Below, one piece after another: positions 8,469 to 16,836 of a stretch of DNA of 39,377 nt; within the stretch, counting starts at the first letter, position 1, and every line of letters starts with the position of its first letter. Below the pieces are notes generated by a model. That model saw only the letters and a list, made by a program, of their open reading frames with translations, searched no databases and was not told the DNA's origin. The position numbers were made by a program, and so were the translations under genes. The stretch spans positions 1 through 39,377 of the forward strand of contig JAUXIK010000022.1 of the NCBI GenBank assembly GCA_030620995.1, given 5' to 3'. Source of the DNA: Candidatus Aegiribacteria sp. GTDB taxonomy: Bacteria > Fermentibacterota > Fermentibacteria > Fermentibacterales > JCC-6.

Positions 8469-9050
8469 ATGACAGGGCTCCTGGGGGGGACGTTCGATCC
8501 TCCTCACTTCGGCCATCTGGTTCTGGCTCTTGAGGCATATTACAGGTTTCATTTAGAAAATGTTCTTTTCGTTCCCTCCAGATTCCCTCCGCATAAGCAC
8601 GGTATCAGAGTAACTCCATTTCATCACCGTTTTGAAATGACAAAGCTTGCCCTGCAGGATTCCCCCGAACTGTCCGCTGCGGATATTGAACCTCACGATA
8701 AGCCGTCCTGGACTGTTAATCTGCTGGATAATCTTGCGGATGAAGGACTGGATATCTGCTTTATCATGGGTATGGACAGTCTTGAGGAATTACATACATG
8801 GAAGGATCCCGAACGTATTTCCGAAAGAGCGAAACTGGTCGTGGGAACAAGACCGGGGTATGAAATATCATCTGTTGAGCCAGAAATAAGATCAATGATT
8901 GAGACCTTTCCGATTCCCGGTCTGTTCATATCTTCAAGTGATCTCAGAGACAGATTTGCCAGAGGATTGAATACACGCTATCTTGTACCTGACAGCATAC
9001 AAAGATACATTGAGGAGAATGAACTTTATGCCGGACGAAAAGGCGATTGA
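8469..9050 (+). CDS. nadD: nicotinate-nucleotide adenylyltransferase
   Basis: NadD joins nicotinate mononucleotide and ATP to make deamido-NAD in NAD synthesis. Seen: the nucleotidyltransferase signature GGTFDPPHFGH at the N-terminus, FVPSRFPPHK, FIMGMDSLEEL with the W of HTWKDP, and the C-terminal ISSSDLRDRFARG, equivalent to the ISSTxIR motif. At 193 residues it is the normal length. A GGAAGAA Shine-Dalgarno precedes the ATG, which follows the BamD-like stop after one base. The 3' end overlaps pilT. Confidence 0.95.
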   Translation: MTGLLGGTFDPPHFGHLVLALEAYYRFHLENVLFVPSRFPPHKHGIRVTPFHHRFEMTKLALQDSPELSAADIEPHDKPSWTVNLLDNLADEGLDICFIMGMDSLEELHTWKDPERISERAKLVVGTRPGYEISSVEPEIRSMIETFPIPGLFISSSDLRDRFARGLNTRYLVPDSIQRYIEENELYAGRKGD

Positions 9051-10152
9051 CAGGCTTCTGAACGCGGTACTCGAAAAGGATGTCAGCGATATTCATTTCA
9101 AAGTCGGAAGCATACCGATGATAAGAAAAGCTGGAAGGATTGTTCAGGTAACTGAATTTGCTCCCATGAAGGTGGAGCATATTGACAAAATAGTTGATGA
9201 ACTTGTAAATGAATTCCAGGCGGAACGTCTCGCCCGTGGTGAAGAGGTTGATCTGGGCTATTCGCTCCCCGGGAAAGCCAGGTTCAGGGTGAATATCTAT
9301 CATCAGCGAGGAACACCTGCTATAGTCATGCGAAGAATACCGTATGAGATTCCGAATATTGATGAACTTGGTCTTCCGGAAGTAGTCAAGAAGATTGCAA
9401 TGGAACCCCGTGGTCTGGTTCTTGTTACGGGTGCGACAGGTACCGGAAAATCAACGACAATCGCAGCCATGATAAATCATATCAATCAAAATCGTTCGGC
9501 TCATATCGTAACCATAGAGGATCCTATAGAATTTCTGCACAGAGATATCAACTCCACGATATGTCAGCGTGAAGTAGGCATAGATACACAGAGCTGGAGT
9601 TCCGGACTCCGCTCTGTTTTCAGGCAGGATCCGGATATAATCCTGATCGGCGAGATGAGAGACCCTGAAACAATATCAACCGCTCTGACATGTGCGGAAA
9701 CCGGACACCTTGTTTTAAGCACACTGCATACAACCGATACGATGGAGACGATATCCCGTATTATCGATATATTTCCCTCCGATCAGCAGAAACTCGTAAG
9801 GCTTCAACTTGGTCAGCTTATTTGCGGAATCATATCTCAGCGGCTTCTCCCCGGTAAGCAGGATGATAATGAAGAAGGTGAAAACAGCAGGAGAGTACTT
9901 GCTGCAGAGATACTTGTTCGATCATCCACTGTTACTGAATGCATAATCCACCCTGACAAGACATACCTTCTGACCGAGACAATAGAGAAAAGCTATTCAC
10001 AATACGGCATGCAGACATTTGATATGGCGCTCTACCAGCTTATTGTGGATAATAAAATTGACAAGGAGACTGCCCTTGCCGCAGCATCTAATCCTACGAA
10101 GCTGGATCTGAAGCTCAAGGGCATTGAAACCGCTTCAGACTGGAGGATGTAA
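9028..10152 (+). CDS. pilT: PilT-type pilus retraction ATPase
   Basis: This is a hexameric type IV pilus motor ATPase. Seen: an N-terminal PAS-like domain, Walker A GATGTGKS (K141), Asp box IEDPIEFLH, Walker B ILIGEMRDPET (E209), and His box HLVLSTLHTTD. These are the PilT-class motifs, and there is no zinc-binding tetracysteine loop of the PilB/GspE type. I place the start at ATG 9028, which has GAGGAG at 9012-9017 with a 10-base spacer. The ATG at 9019 is one base from that site, and a start at 8983 would add 15 residues that do not fit. It overlaps nadD by 23 bases. No other pilus gene is in the window, so the rest of the apparatus must be elsewhere. Confidence 0.92.
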   Translation: MPDEKAIDRLLNAVLEKDVSDIHFKVGSIPMIRKAGRIVQVTEFAPMKVEHIDKIVDELVNEFQAERLARGEEVDLGYSLPGKARFRVNIYHQRGTPAIVMRRIPYEIPNIDELGLPEVVKKIAMEPRGLVLVTGATGTGKSTTIAAMINHINQNRSAHIVTIEDPIEFLHRDINSTICQREVGIDTQSWSSGLRSVFRQDPDIILIGEMRDPETISTALTCAETGHLVLSTLHTTDTMETISRIIDIFPSDQQKLVRLQLGQLICGIISQRLLPGKQDDNEEGENSRRVLAAEILVRSSTVTECIIHPDKTYLLTETIEKSYSQYGMQTFDMALYQLIVDNKIDKETALAAASNPTKLDLKLKGIETASDWRM

Positions 10153-10154
10153 TA

Positions 10155-10496
10155 ATGATAAATTCAAATCTGTTTGGTATTACACTTGATACTGTCCCGC
10201 TTGTGATTACTGCCGGTGCCATTCTGGTCATTTTGGCTTTGATTCAAATTTACCTCGGCCTTAAGGCTCAGAGAAGACCGAAGGTAACAGGGGAGAAAGC
10301 CATGACTGGCGAAACCGGCATTATCACGAAAACATCTGGCTTCAGACATCGATCGATTGTAGAAATCAGGGGTGAACTCTGGTGGTGCCTGCAGCCGAAA
10401 GGTGATGACAGGCTTGAAAAGGGAGCGACTGTGGAGGTTACCGGAATTGAAGAGGATTCAATGATTCTTGAAGTAAAGCATATTTCAGGTCAATAA
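10155..10496 (+). CDS. NfeD-like membrane protein (short form)
   Basis: This 113-residue protein has one N-terminal membrane segment (LVITAGAILVILALIQIYL) and a C-terminal OB-fold domain of the NfeD type. The domain is recognised by GETGIITKTS, IVEIRGELWWC, LEKGATVEVTGIE and a final LEV. Short NfeD proteins pair with stomatin/slipin partners, and the slipin gene follows directly. The ClpP-like protease domain of long NfeD proteins is absent, as expected for the slipin-linked class. GGAGG at 10142-10146 precedes the ATG by 8 bases. Confidence 0.85.
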   Translation: MINSNLFGITLDTVPLVITAGAILVILALIQIYLGLKAQRRPKVTGEKAMTGETGIITKTSGFRHRSIVEIRGELWWCLQPKGDDRLEKGATVEVTGIEEDSMILEVKHISGQ

Positions 10497-10514
10497 ATAG
10501 AGGAAGGAGTTCTA

Positions 10515-11261
10515 ATGGAATTCTTAATTGTCATCGCTGTTATACTTTTCTTTTTTCTTGTTTCAGCGCTGAAAGTGCTCAAGGAATATCAGAGAGGTGT
10601 TATTTTCAGGCTTGGCAAGGTCATAGGACTGAAAGGACCCGGTCTGATCATAGTCTGGCCTCTGATAGACAATATCCGGCGTGTTGATCTGAGGGTTATC
10701 GCGATGGATGTTCCTCCACAGGATGTTATTACTCAGGATAACGTATCTGTGAGAGTGAACGCGGTAGTCTACTTCAGGGTTATCGATCCGAAGAAGGCTA
10801 TTCTCGAAGTCGAAAACTATATCTATGCCACAAGTCAGATGGCTCAGACCACTCTCAGGAGTGTTCTTGGTGAGGCAACCCTCGATCAGCTTCTATCGCA
10901 GAGGGACGAAATCAACGGCAAGCTGCAGGACATACTCGACAGAATGACCGATCCATGGGGAATCAAGGTCAGTACGGTCGAGGTCAAGCATGTTGATCTC
11001 CCCGAGGAGATGCAGAGGGTTATGGCCAAGCAGGCTGAGGCTGAAAGAGACAGAAGAGCCAAGATCATAAGGGCGGAGGCGGAGTTCCAGGCTTCTCAGA
11101 AGCTTGCTGACGCCGCGGATATTATCAGCGCCCATCCTGTAGCTCTACAGCTCCGATACATGCAGACACTGTCCGAGATAGCTGTGGAGAACAACTCGAC
11201 TACCATATTCCCGCTGCCTATTGAGCTTCTCAAGCCCTTCTTAAAGCAGCTTGGTGACTAG
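10515..11261 (+). CDS. slipin/stomatin-like SPFH membrane protein
   Basis: This SPFH-family protein has an N-terminal hydrophobic hairpin (residues about 1-20), then [13 protein letters not shown], the P-rich [12 protein letters not shown], the slipin-typical [15 protein letters not shown], and a coiled coil rich in A/E/R ([18 protein letters not shown]). It belongs to the slipin class that forms membrane microdomain oligomers. It is paired with the NfeD-like gene immediately upstream, a common arrangement. AAGGAG lies just before the ATG. The biochemical role of the pair is not settled; a membrane-integrity or proteolysis-linked function is usually proposed. Confidence 0.92.
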   Translation: MEFLIVIAVILFFFLVSALKVLKEYQRGVIFRLGKVIGLKGPGLIIVWPLIDNIRRVDLRVIAMDVPPQDVITQDNVSVRVNAVVYFRVIDPKKAILEVENYIYATSQMAQTTLRSVLGEATLDQLLSQRDEINGKLQDILDRMTDPWGIKVSTVEVKHVDLPEEMQRVMAKQAEAERDRRAKIIRAEAEFQASQKLADAADIISAHPVALQLRYMQTLSEIAVENNSTTIFPLPIELLKPFLKQLGD

Positions 11262-11264
11262 CTG

Positions 11265-12134
11265 ATGTTCAGCGGAGCGATAACAGCGCTTGTAACGCCG
11301 TTCAGAAACGGCGCAATTGATACGGTATCCCTGAGCGACCTTGTCAACTGGCAGATCGATCAGGGGATAGACGGATTGCTTGCGTGTGGCTGCACCGGTG
11401 AAGCCGCAACTCTTACTACTGAAGAACATCATCAGGTAGTTCGGACCGTTCTGGAGGCTGCGGAAGGCCGCGTTCCGGTGATTGCCGGAACCGGCACGAA
11501 TGACACAGCATCTTCGGTCCAGCTTTCGCTTGAAACAGCAGCTCTGGGGGTGGATGCAGTTCTGCTTATCACTCCCTATTACAACAAGCCTACTCCCGAG
11601 GGGCAGATAGAACACTATTCTCTGATTGCGGATGCAGTTGACTGTCCTGTGATACTTTACAACGTGCCGGGAAGAACAGGCACGAACATGCTGCCTTCTA
11701 CAATAGCTAAACTGGCTGAGCATCCGCGAATTGTTGCGATCAAGGATGCAGCCGGTTCGGCTGAGAGGGTAACCGCGATTCGTAATCTGTGCGATATAAC
11801 CGTACTGAGCGGTGATGATCCCATAGCAATGGCTCAGGTTGCTCTCGGAGCCGCAGGGGTTATTTCCGTAGTATCCAATATTGCGCCTGCGGCTATGTCT
11901 GAACTTATTTCTCATACGGCTTCAGGGAATCTGCAGAAAGCAAGGAAAATTCAGTCCAGGCTGTATCCCGTGATAAAAGCGATGTTCCTCGAGACAAATC
12001 CAATGCCGGTGAAGAAATCACTTGCTTTGATGGGCAGGATTCAGGACGAACTCCGGCTGCCGCTGGTCTCCATGAAGGAAGAATTTGTTCCGGAACTGAG
12101 AAGAATACTGGAAGAAGCTGATCTGATATCATGA
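11265..12134 (+). CDS. dapA: 4-hydroxy-tetrahydrodipicolinate synthase
   Basis: DapA condenses pyruvate with aspartate semialdehyde at the branch point to lysine and diaminopimelate. Seen: GCTGEAATLT (substrate-binding threonines), VILYNVPGRTG with catalytic Y132, and the Schiff-base lysine K160 in IVAIKDAAGS. At 289 residues it is the standard length for an (alpha/beta)8 aldolase of this family. The start lies 3 bases after the slipin stop without a clear Shine-Dalgarno. The stop overlaps dapB by four bases (ATGA). Confidence 0.95.
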   Translation: MFSGAITALVTPFRNGAIDTVSLSDLVNWQIDQGIDGLLACGCTGEAATLTTEEHHQVVRTVLEAAEGRVPVIAGTGTNDTASSVQLSLETAALGVDAVLLITPYYNKPTPEGQIEHYSLIADAVDCPVILYNVPGRTGTNMLPSTIAKLAEHPRIVAIKDAAGSAERVTAIRNLCDITVLSGDDPIAMAQVALGAAGVISVVSNIAPAAMSELISHTASGNLQKARKIQSRLYPVIKAMFLETNPMPVKKSLALMGRIQDELRLPLVSMKEEFVPELRRILEEADLIS

Positions 12135-12862
12135 ATATCTGTGTGTTCGGCAGTGAAGGTAGAATGGGGCGACTTGTCAGGGAAGAGGCGGGAGAATCCG
12201 TAATAGCGTGCTATGACAGAAGCGCTCCGGGAGCATCTGTTGATGTTCCGCTTCCCACTGAAGTCGATACAGTCATAGATTTTTCTCTTCCGTCCGCCTG
12301 GAGAGATCTTGACAAACTGCTTCACGGCACTTCCGCGGGGCTTGTGTCAGGAACAACCGGGCTGGGAAATACCGAAATGGAAATGCTTCGGAAGTGGTCT
12401 TCGGAGAGACCCGTATTCTTTGCATCCAACATGAGCATGGGCATATACGTTCTTGGCAAACTTCTTCAGACCGCAGCCTCCATGCTTGCCGACGATTTTG
12501 ATCTGGAAATTGTGGAATTTCACCACAGAGGGAAGATCGACAGCCCAAGCGGAACAGCTTTGACTCTGCTGGATATCTGGGAGAAGAATGGCGGAGAAAA
12601 GAAGATAATGCATGGCAGGTCCGGACATGCAGGGCCAAGAAGCCGGAATGAAACAGGCATCCATTCCGTCAGAGGCGGTGATATAGCAGGAGATCACCAG
12701 CTTCACCTGCTTGGAGACGGAGAGAGGCTTCTTCTGTCTCATTCAGCTACCGGAAGGAGAACGTTCGCCATTGGAGCACTGAAAGCAGCGGACTTCATCT
12801 ATGGAAAACCTCCCGGGCTTTACTCAATGGAGGACATGATGAGAGAAAGAGAAGAGAAATGA
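12131..12862 (+). CDS. dapB: 4-hydroxy-tetrahydrodipicolinate reductase
   Basis: DapB reduces the DapA product with NAD(P)H. Seen: an N-terminal dinucleotide site with GSEGRMG, SGTTG, the catalytic signature VEFHHRGKIDSPSGTA (two histidines and the lysine), and a conserved RGGDIAGDH segment. At 243 residues it is slightly shorter than E. coli DapB. It is coupled through ATGA overlaps to both dapA upstream and the MEMO gene downstream. Confidence 0.95.
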   Translation: MNICVFGSEGRMGRLVREEAGESVIACYDRSAPGASVDVPLPTEVDTVIDFSLPSAWRDLDKLLHGTSAGLVSGTTGLGNTEMEMLRKWSSERPVFFASNMSMGIYVLGKLLQTAASMLADDFDLEIVEFHHRGKIDSPSGTALTLLDIWEKNGGEKKIMHGRSGHAGPRSRNETGIHSVRGGDIAGDHQLHLLGDGERLLLSHSATGRRTFAIGALKAADFIYGKPPGLYSMEDMMREREEK

Positions 12863-13674
12863 TACGGAATCCCGTGGTAGCAGGCATGTTCTACCCGTCA
12901 GACGGAGAACATCTGAGTTCGATGATTACCGATTTTATGTCATCTTCCGGCAGAGAACCTGACAGCTCAATAACCGGTCTTGTGAGCCCTCATGCCGGAT
13001 ATGTCTACTCCGGTGCAGTGGCCGGAGCCGCATTTGCCTCCGCTCCCGTTATCGTAAGTACAGTTATTATTCTGGCGCCAACGCACAGTTATCCGGTGCA
13101 TGGTGCGTCTGTATACAAAGGAGAAGGTTACTTGACACCACTTGGTGTCGCGGCGATTGACACCGAAATAACGACCGATCTGCTGAACTCCGGTCTTTCC
13201 TTCCAGCCTGCCGCTCACAGAGGAGAGCATTCAGCAGAAGTTCAGATTCCATTTATCCAGACGAAGTGGCCTGACGCATCCATCGTTGTTATTCTTCAGG
13301 GCTCTGTGTTTGATCGCCATTCGCGAACTCTCGCTGAGAATCTCCGCGATGTTCTGAAGAATAGAGAAAATATTCTGATAGTGGCTTCAAGTGATCTTTC
13401 GCATTACCATCCGTGCGACGAAGCGGAGCAAATGGATCGTAAAGTTATTGATGCATTTGTCAGTGGAGATCCGAATAATCTGAATGCTGTTCTTTCCAGT
13501 GGATTCGAGGCATGCGGAGGTGGTCCCATGCTTACTCTGATGCATTACTCCATGCTTACCGGTTCTGACAGATTCGGTGAGATCATGTGGGATACATCCG
13601 CGACCGCGAGCGGGGACAGAAGTTCTGTTGTAGGATATTTTGCCGGTTACACCGCAAAGGAGGTTCAGGAATAA
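12859..13674 (+). CDS. amrB: AmmeMemoRadiSam system protein B (MEMO1 family)
   Basis: This is a MEMO1-like member of the LigB-type dioxygenase fold superfamily. Seen: the N-terminal NPVVAGMFYPSD, LVSPHAGYVYSG, ILAPTHSYP, GEHSAEVQIPF, VASSDLSHYH, and the cysteine in FEACGGGPML. These are the metal-site histidines and cysteine of the family. In the AmmeMemoRadiSam system it occurs with AMMECR1 and a radical-SAM protein. Here it lies directly before the AMMECR1 gene; no radical-SAM partner is in the window. It is coupled to dapB by ATGA. Its product is followed by an exceptionally good Shine-Dalgarno for the next gene. Confidence 0.93.
   Translation: MIRNPVVAGMFYPSDGEHLSSMITDFMSSSGREPDSSITGLVSPHAGYVYSGAVAGAAFASAPVIVSTVIILAPTHSYPVHGASVYKGEGYLTPLGVAAIDTEITTDLLNSGLSFQPAAHRGEHSAEVQIPFIQTKWPDASIVVILQGSVFDRHSRTLAENLRDVLKNRENILIVASSDLSHYHPCDEAEQMDRKVIDAFVSGDPNNLNAVLSSGFEACGGGPMLTLMHYSMLTGSDRFGEIMWDTSATASGDRSSVVGYFAGYTAKEVQE
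13656..13663 (+). promoter_or_regulatory. perfect Shine-Dalgarno pointing at an ATA codon
   Basis: AAAGGAGG sits 7 bases before ATA at 13671-13673. That ATA overlaps the upstream TAA as ATAA, mimicking the ATGA overlaps elsewhere in this operon. No in-frame ATG, GTG or TTG lies at a usable distance. Confidence 0.7.
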
Positions 13675-14228
13675 CTGATTCTGCTGACAGAAAGAAAATA
13701 CTGGATCTGGCAAAAAGGTCTGTTGAAGCCGCAGCAGCAGGAAAACCGCTTCCGGATATACCGTCCGGGGACGTTTTTGAAAGGGAAGGCGGCGCTTTTG
13801 TTACTCTCCATAAAGATGGCTTACTCAGGGGTTGTATAGGCCATTTTACAGGAACTGGTTCTCTGGGACGGACCGTGATTGACATGGCGGCTTCAGCTGC
13901 CGTTAACGATCCAAGATTTCCGAAGGTCAGTCCTGAGGAAGTGGACGGACTTGATCTGGAGATTTCCCTTTTAAGCCCGATGATACTGACCGGAGCAGAA
14001 GATGTAGTTCCAGGAATCCACGGCATCTATATCAAATCCGGATTCCGAGCCGGAACTCTGCTTCCACAGGTTGCCATTGAGCAGGGATGGGACAGAGAAA
14101 CTTTCCTTTCACACACATGTCTCAAGGCGGGACTGCCACCGGACAGCTTTCGCCAGGAGGATGTTCAGATATACACATACACAGCCGAAGTTTTCGGCGA
14201 ATCGGAGGAGGGGGCTGGTTCTGAATGA
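13671..14228 (+). CDS. amrA: AmmeMemoRadiSam system protein A (AMMECR1 family)
   Basis: This is an AMMECR1-domain protein, the first component of the AmmeMemoRadiSam set. Seen: the N-terminal helix ADRKKILDLAKRSVEAAAAG, FVTLHKDGLLRGCIGHF (the LRGCIG motif), VNDPRFPKVS, LDLEISLLSPM, GIYIKSGFRAGTLLPQVA and an HTCLKAGLP end. The family begins just before the ADRKK helix. The upstream in-frame ATG at 13587 would add 28 residues of shadow sequence from the MEMO gene. The likely start is therefore ATA at 13671, behind a perfect Shine-Dalgarno. This is either a rare non-canonical start or an ATG-to-ATA change or sequence error. The stop overlaps the next gene as ATGA. Confidence 0.88.
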   Translation: MTDSADRKKILDLAKRSVEAAAAGKPLPDIPSGDVFEREGGAFVTLHKDGLLRGCIGHFTGTGSLGRTVIDMAASAAVNDPRFPKVSPEEVDGLDLEISLLSPMILTGAEDVVPGIHGIYIKSGFRAGTLLPQVAIEQGWDRETFLSHTCLKAGLPPDSFRQEDVQIYTYTAEVFGESEEGAGSE

Positions 14229-14785
14229 AGCTGATAATATTAACCGGTGCGTTTCTACTGCTCGCATGCAGTATGCCCGGGGTAGGAGAACTTGAAGAGA
14301 GAGTTGATGTTCTGGAGACTTCCGTAAGCTACGATGATTCTGAGTTTACAGACAATTTTAATCAGTTGTTTGACGATATTGAAGACCTTGATGGAAGGGT
14401 TGCTTTCCTTGAAACCGGTGACATTTCCCAGGTTACTGAACGTTCAGTGCAGGATAGAGATGTATCCGGTGATATCGAACCTTCCGAGAAGATTATCACA
14501 ATTTCAGATGTTGAAGGTCTTGAGGACTCGATGAATCTGCTTACAGACAGCATGACAGTTATTGATGAGTCACTGAATGAAGTTGTTCTCTCATTGGACA
14601 GCCTTATTCTGGAAAACGATTCACTGAAAACCGAACTCAGCAATCTCAGTTCTGAGGTTGCGGATCTAAGATATACGATTAATCATCTTGGACCTTCAAG
14701 ATCATCCTCTTCAGGTGGCGGAACAAGATCCGGATCAGGCAGCAGCGGAACCACGGGAACCTCTGGGTCCAGCGGAACTCGCTGA
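14225..14785 (+). CDS. coiled-coil lipoprotein with a Ser/Gly/Thr-rich tail
   Basis: The N-terminus is a lipoprotein signal ending in LLAC (cysteine near residue 15). Heptad-like stretches follow (LEERVDVLETSV, LDGRVAFLET, then LNEVVLSLDSLILENDSLKTEL), pointing to a long coiled coil. The last 30 residues are almost only S, G, T and R and are probably disordered. I know no named family. The shape recalls Lpp-like or murein-linking lipoproteins, but no C-terminal lysine anchor is present. It is translationally coupled to the AMMECR1 gene, which is an unusual partner. Confidence 0.7.
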   Translation: MKLIILTGAFLLLACSMPGVGELEERVDVLETSVSYDDSEFTDNFNQLFDDIEDLDGRVAFLETGDISQVTERSVQDRDVSGDIEPSEKIITISDVEGLEDSMNLLTDSMTVIDESLNEVVLSLDSLILENDSLKTELSNLSSEVADLRYTINHLGPSRSSSSGGGTRSGSGSSGTTGTSGSSGTR

Positions 14786-14808
14786 CCTGAACCATAAAAA
14801 GATTCAGT

Positions 14809-14837
14809 AATGGGGACGGTTCAGAACTGTCCCCATT
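14809..14837. repeat. long GC-rich palindromic hairpin between converging genes
   Basis: AATGGGGAC at 14809-14817 pairs with GTCCCCATT at 14829-14837. The inner GTT/AAC and a G-U pair extend the stem to about 13 pairs around a 3-base loop. It lies between the coiled-coil lipoprotein gene and the end of minus-strand tyrS. No T-run follows on the plus strand; on the minus strand a TTTTT occurs about 11 bases beyond the stem. It may act as a bidirectional terminator, or be a REP-like element of the GGGGAC...GTCCCC type. Confidence 0.6.
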
Positions 14838-14866
14838 GTAAGTGCCGCAAGTGACGTCCGACCCCG

Positions 14867-16096
14867 TCAGCTGAAATTGACCCTGTAGTACCTTTTCTTG
14901 CCTGCTCTCAGAAGAATGCTTTCATTTGTGCTTTGCGGATCAAGATTCTCAAGAGGATTTTCGATACGATTATTATCTATATACAGACCGCCCTGTTTCG
15001 CTATTCTTCTCACTTCGCTTCTGCTTGGACAGAGACCTGTTTCAACGAAAAGGTCAAGACAGCTGATTCCATTGTTCAGCCTTGTCTTCGGGATTTCCAG
15101 CGTTGGTACATCTTCCTGATCTCCCTGTCCTGCGAAGAGGGCGCGGGAGGCTTTCTCCGCTTTCAGAGCTTCTTCTCTGCCATGCGCAAGGGTTGTAGCT
15201 TCGAATGCAAGTTTTTCCTTAACCTTCCGGATGTCTGCACCGGTCAGAAGAGCCAGCTTATCAATTTCATCTCCCGGGACGAAAGTGTAAAGCTTGAGGA
15301 AATAAATGGCGTCCTTGTCGTCTACGTTTATCCAGAACTGGTAGTATTCGTACGGGCTTGTCAGTTCAGGGTCAAGCCAGATGGCTCCGCCAGCCTGGGT
15401 CTTGCTCATTTTTTCGCCTGTAGCGGTCGTTACCAGAGGACATGTGAAACCCCACACCTCTCTTTGCTCAACGCGCCTGACAAGATCGATTCCGGAAACG
15501 ATATTGCCCCACTGATCGGAACCGCCCACCTGAAGAACGCATTTGAAGTTACGGTACAAATGCAGAAAATCATAAGCCTGGAGGAGGCTGTAGCTGAATT
15601 CAAGGAAGGAAATACCGCTCTCCAGTCTGAGCTTGACCGATTCAGCGGAAAGCATGCGGTTCACGCTGAAGTGACGCCCGATTTCTCTTAGAAAGTCAAT
15701 GTAATTCAGTTTATTGAGCCATTCATAGTTGTTAAGAAGAACCGCTCCACTGTCATTGTCATTGAATTTCAGGAAATGCTTCAGTTGTTTTCCGATCGAT
15801 TCAGCCCAGTTAGATATTGTTTCCCTTGATTCAAAGGTTCTCTCCAGGCTTCTTTCGGATGGATCTCCAACAAGGGCAGTAGCTCCACCGACGAGCAGAA
15901 TGGGTCTGTGTCCTCCCATTTGAAGATGACGTGCAATCATGATCGGCACAAGGTGCCCCAGGTGAAGACTCCCTGCTGTAGGGTCAAAACCGATATAGAA
16001 ACTCAGTGAAGGTCCGTCTAGAAGCTTGGACAGTTTCTCCTCGGCGGTCATCTGGTAAATAAGACCTCTTTGACTGAGTTTTCGCAATAGTCCCAC
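14867..16096 (-). CDS. tyrS: tyrosyl-tRNA synthetase
   Basis: This class I synthetase charges tRNA-Tyr. Seen: the HIGH-equivalent HLGH in FDPTAGSLHLGHLVP, GGSDQWGNI, the KMSKS-equivalent KMSKT, and a C-terminal S4 RNA-binding domain (LFVETGLCPSRSEVRRIAKQ). At 409 residues it is the normal length. The start is GTG at 16096, with AAAGGAG on the minus strand at 16103-16109 and a 6-base spacer. It is the only minus-strand gene in this part of the window and diverges from upp. Confidence 0.96.
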   Translation of the reverse strand: MGLLRKLSQRGLIYQMTAEEKLSKLLDGPSLSFYIGFDPTAGSLHLGHLVPIMIARHLQMGGHRPILLVGGATALVGDPSERSLERTFESRETISNWAESIGKQLKHFLKFNDNDSGAVLLNNYEWLNKLNYIDFLREIGRHFSVNRMLSAESVKLRLESGISFLEFSYSLLQAYDFLHLYRNFKCVLQVGGSDQWGNIVSGIDLVRRVEQREVWGFTCPLVTTATGEKMSKTQAGGAIWLDPELTSPYEYYQFWINVDDKDAIYFLKLYTFVPGDEIDKLALLTGADIRKVKEKLAFEATTLAHGREEALKAEKASRALFAGQGDQEDVPTLEIPKTRLNNGISCLDLFVETGLCPSRSEVRRIAKQGGLYIDNNRIENPLENLDPQSTNESILLRAGKKRYYRVNFS

Positions 16097-16102
16097 CGGA
16101 CA

Positions 16103-16109
16103 CTCCTTT
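16103..16109 (-). promoter_or_regulatory. Shine-Dalgarno of tyrS supporting a GTG start
   Basis: AAAGGAG read on the minus strand, 6 bases before the GTG that ends at 16096. Confidence 0.7.
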
Positions 16110-16193
16110 CAAAAGAGTACAACTGGCATAACAGTTCTCTGGTGCTTATGTTTTCATCTGTTCGTGACACAGAACATAATACCGGAGAAGATA

Positions 16194-16811
16194 ATGGAAA
16201 CTATTGAATTTGAGCATCCTGTCGCAAGGGACATTCTGACGAATCTTAGGAATCGTCACACCCAGCCTGATGAGTTCAGGAAATTAGCCTACAGACTGGG
16301 ACTGCTGCTTGCTGTTGAAGCAACCAGGAATAGAGGAACCTTACCCGTTTCAGTTGAAACTCCGATGGAAGAGACACTGGGCGAAAAATGCAACGATCAT
16401 CCTGTCATCATCCCTGTGCTTCGAGCCGGTCTTGCCCTTCTTCCTCCGTTCCAGGAATTTCTGCCGGATTCACCTGTGGCGTTCATAGCGATGAAACGGG
16501 ATGAAAAAACCGGAAAAGCAGAATGGCTCTATGATTCAATCCAGAATCTCAAAGGCAGAGATGTTCTTATCCTTGATCCCATGCTTGCAACCGGGGGAAC
16601 AGCTGCAAGCGTGATTGATTACCTTATTGAAAAAGGTGTAAACGAGATTACGCTGGTATGTATAGTTGCGGCTCCGGAGGGGATACACCGTCTCCAGGGA
16701 TACGAGAATCTCACTATTATCACAGCATCGGTGGACAGGGAACTCGATGAGAACTGGTTCATACTGCCTGGCCTGGGTGATTTTGGTGACAGACTCTATC
16801 AGGGCAATTAA
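16194..16811 (+). CDS. upp: uracil phosphoribosyltransferase
   Basis: Upp makes UMP from uracil and PRPP in pyrimidine salvage. Seen: HPVIIPVLRAGLALL, the PRPP-binding loop LDPMLATGGTA, AAPEGI, and the C-terminal uracil-binding GDFGDRLY. From ATG 16194 the product is 205 residues, matching the family. GGAG at 16184-16187 lies 6 bases before it, so I prefer it to the upstream GTG at 16164. It diverges from tyrS. Confidence 0.95.
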   Translation: METIEFEHPVARDILTNLRNRHTQPDEFRKLAYRLGLLLAVEATRNRGTLPVSVETPMEETLGEKCNDHPVIIPVLRAGLALLPPFQEFLPDSPVAFIAMKRDEKTGKAEWLYDSIQNLKGRDVLILDPMLATGGTAASVIDYLIEKGVNEITLVCIVAAPEGIHRLQGYENLTIITASVDRELDENWFILPGLGDFGDRLYQGN

Positions 16812-16836
16812 AATAACCATATGATCAGGAAGTGAA

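Noticed and set aside
11241..11915. Minus-strand open frame of 224 codons
   Set aside because: It is opposite dapA, with an amino acid make-up (many C, R, S, Y) typical of shadow frames.
14933..15691. Plus-strand open frame of 252 codons
   Set aside because: It lies entirely opposite tyrS, has no family-like motifs and no Shine-Dalgarno, and is a shadow of the synthetase gene.
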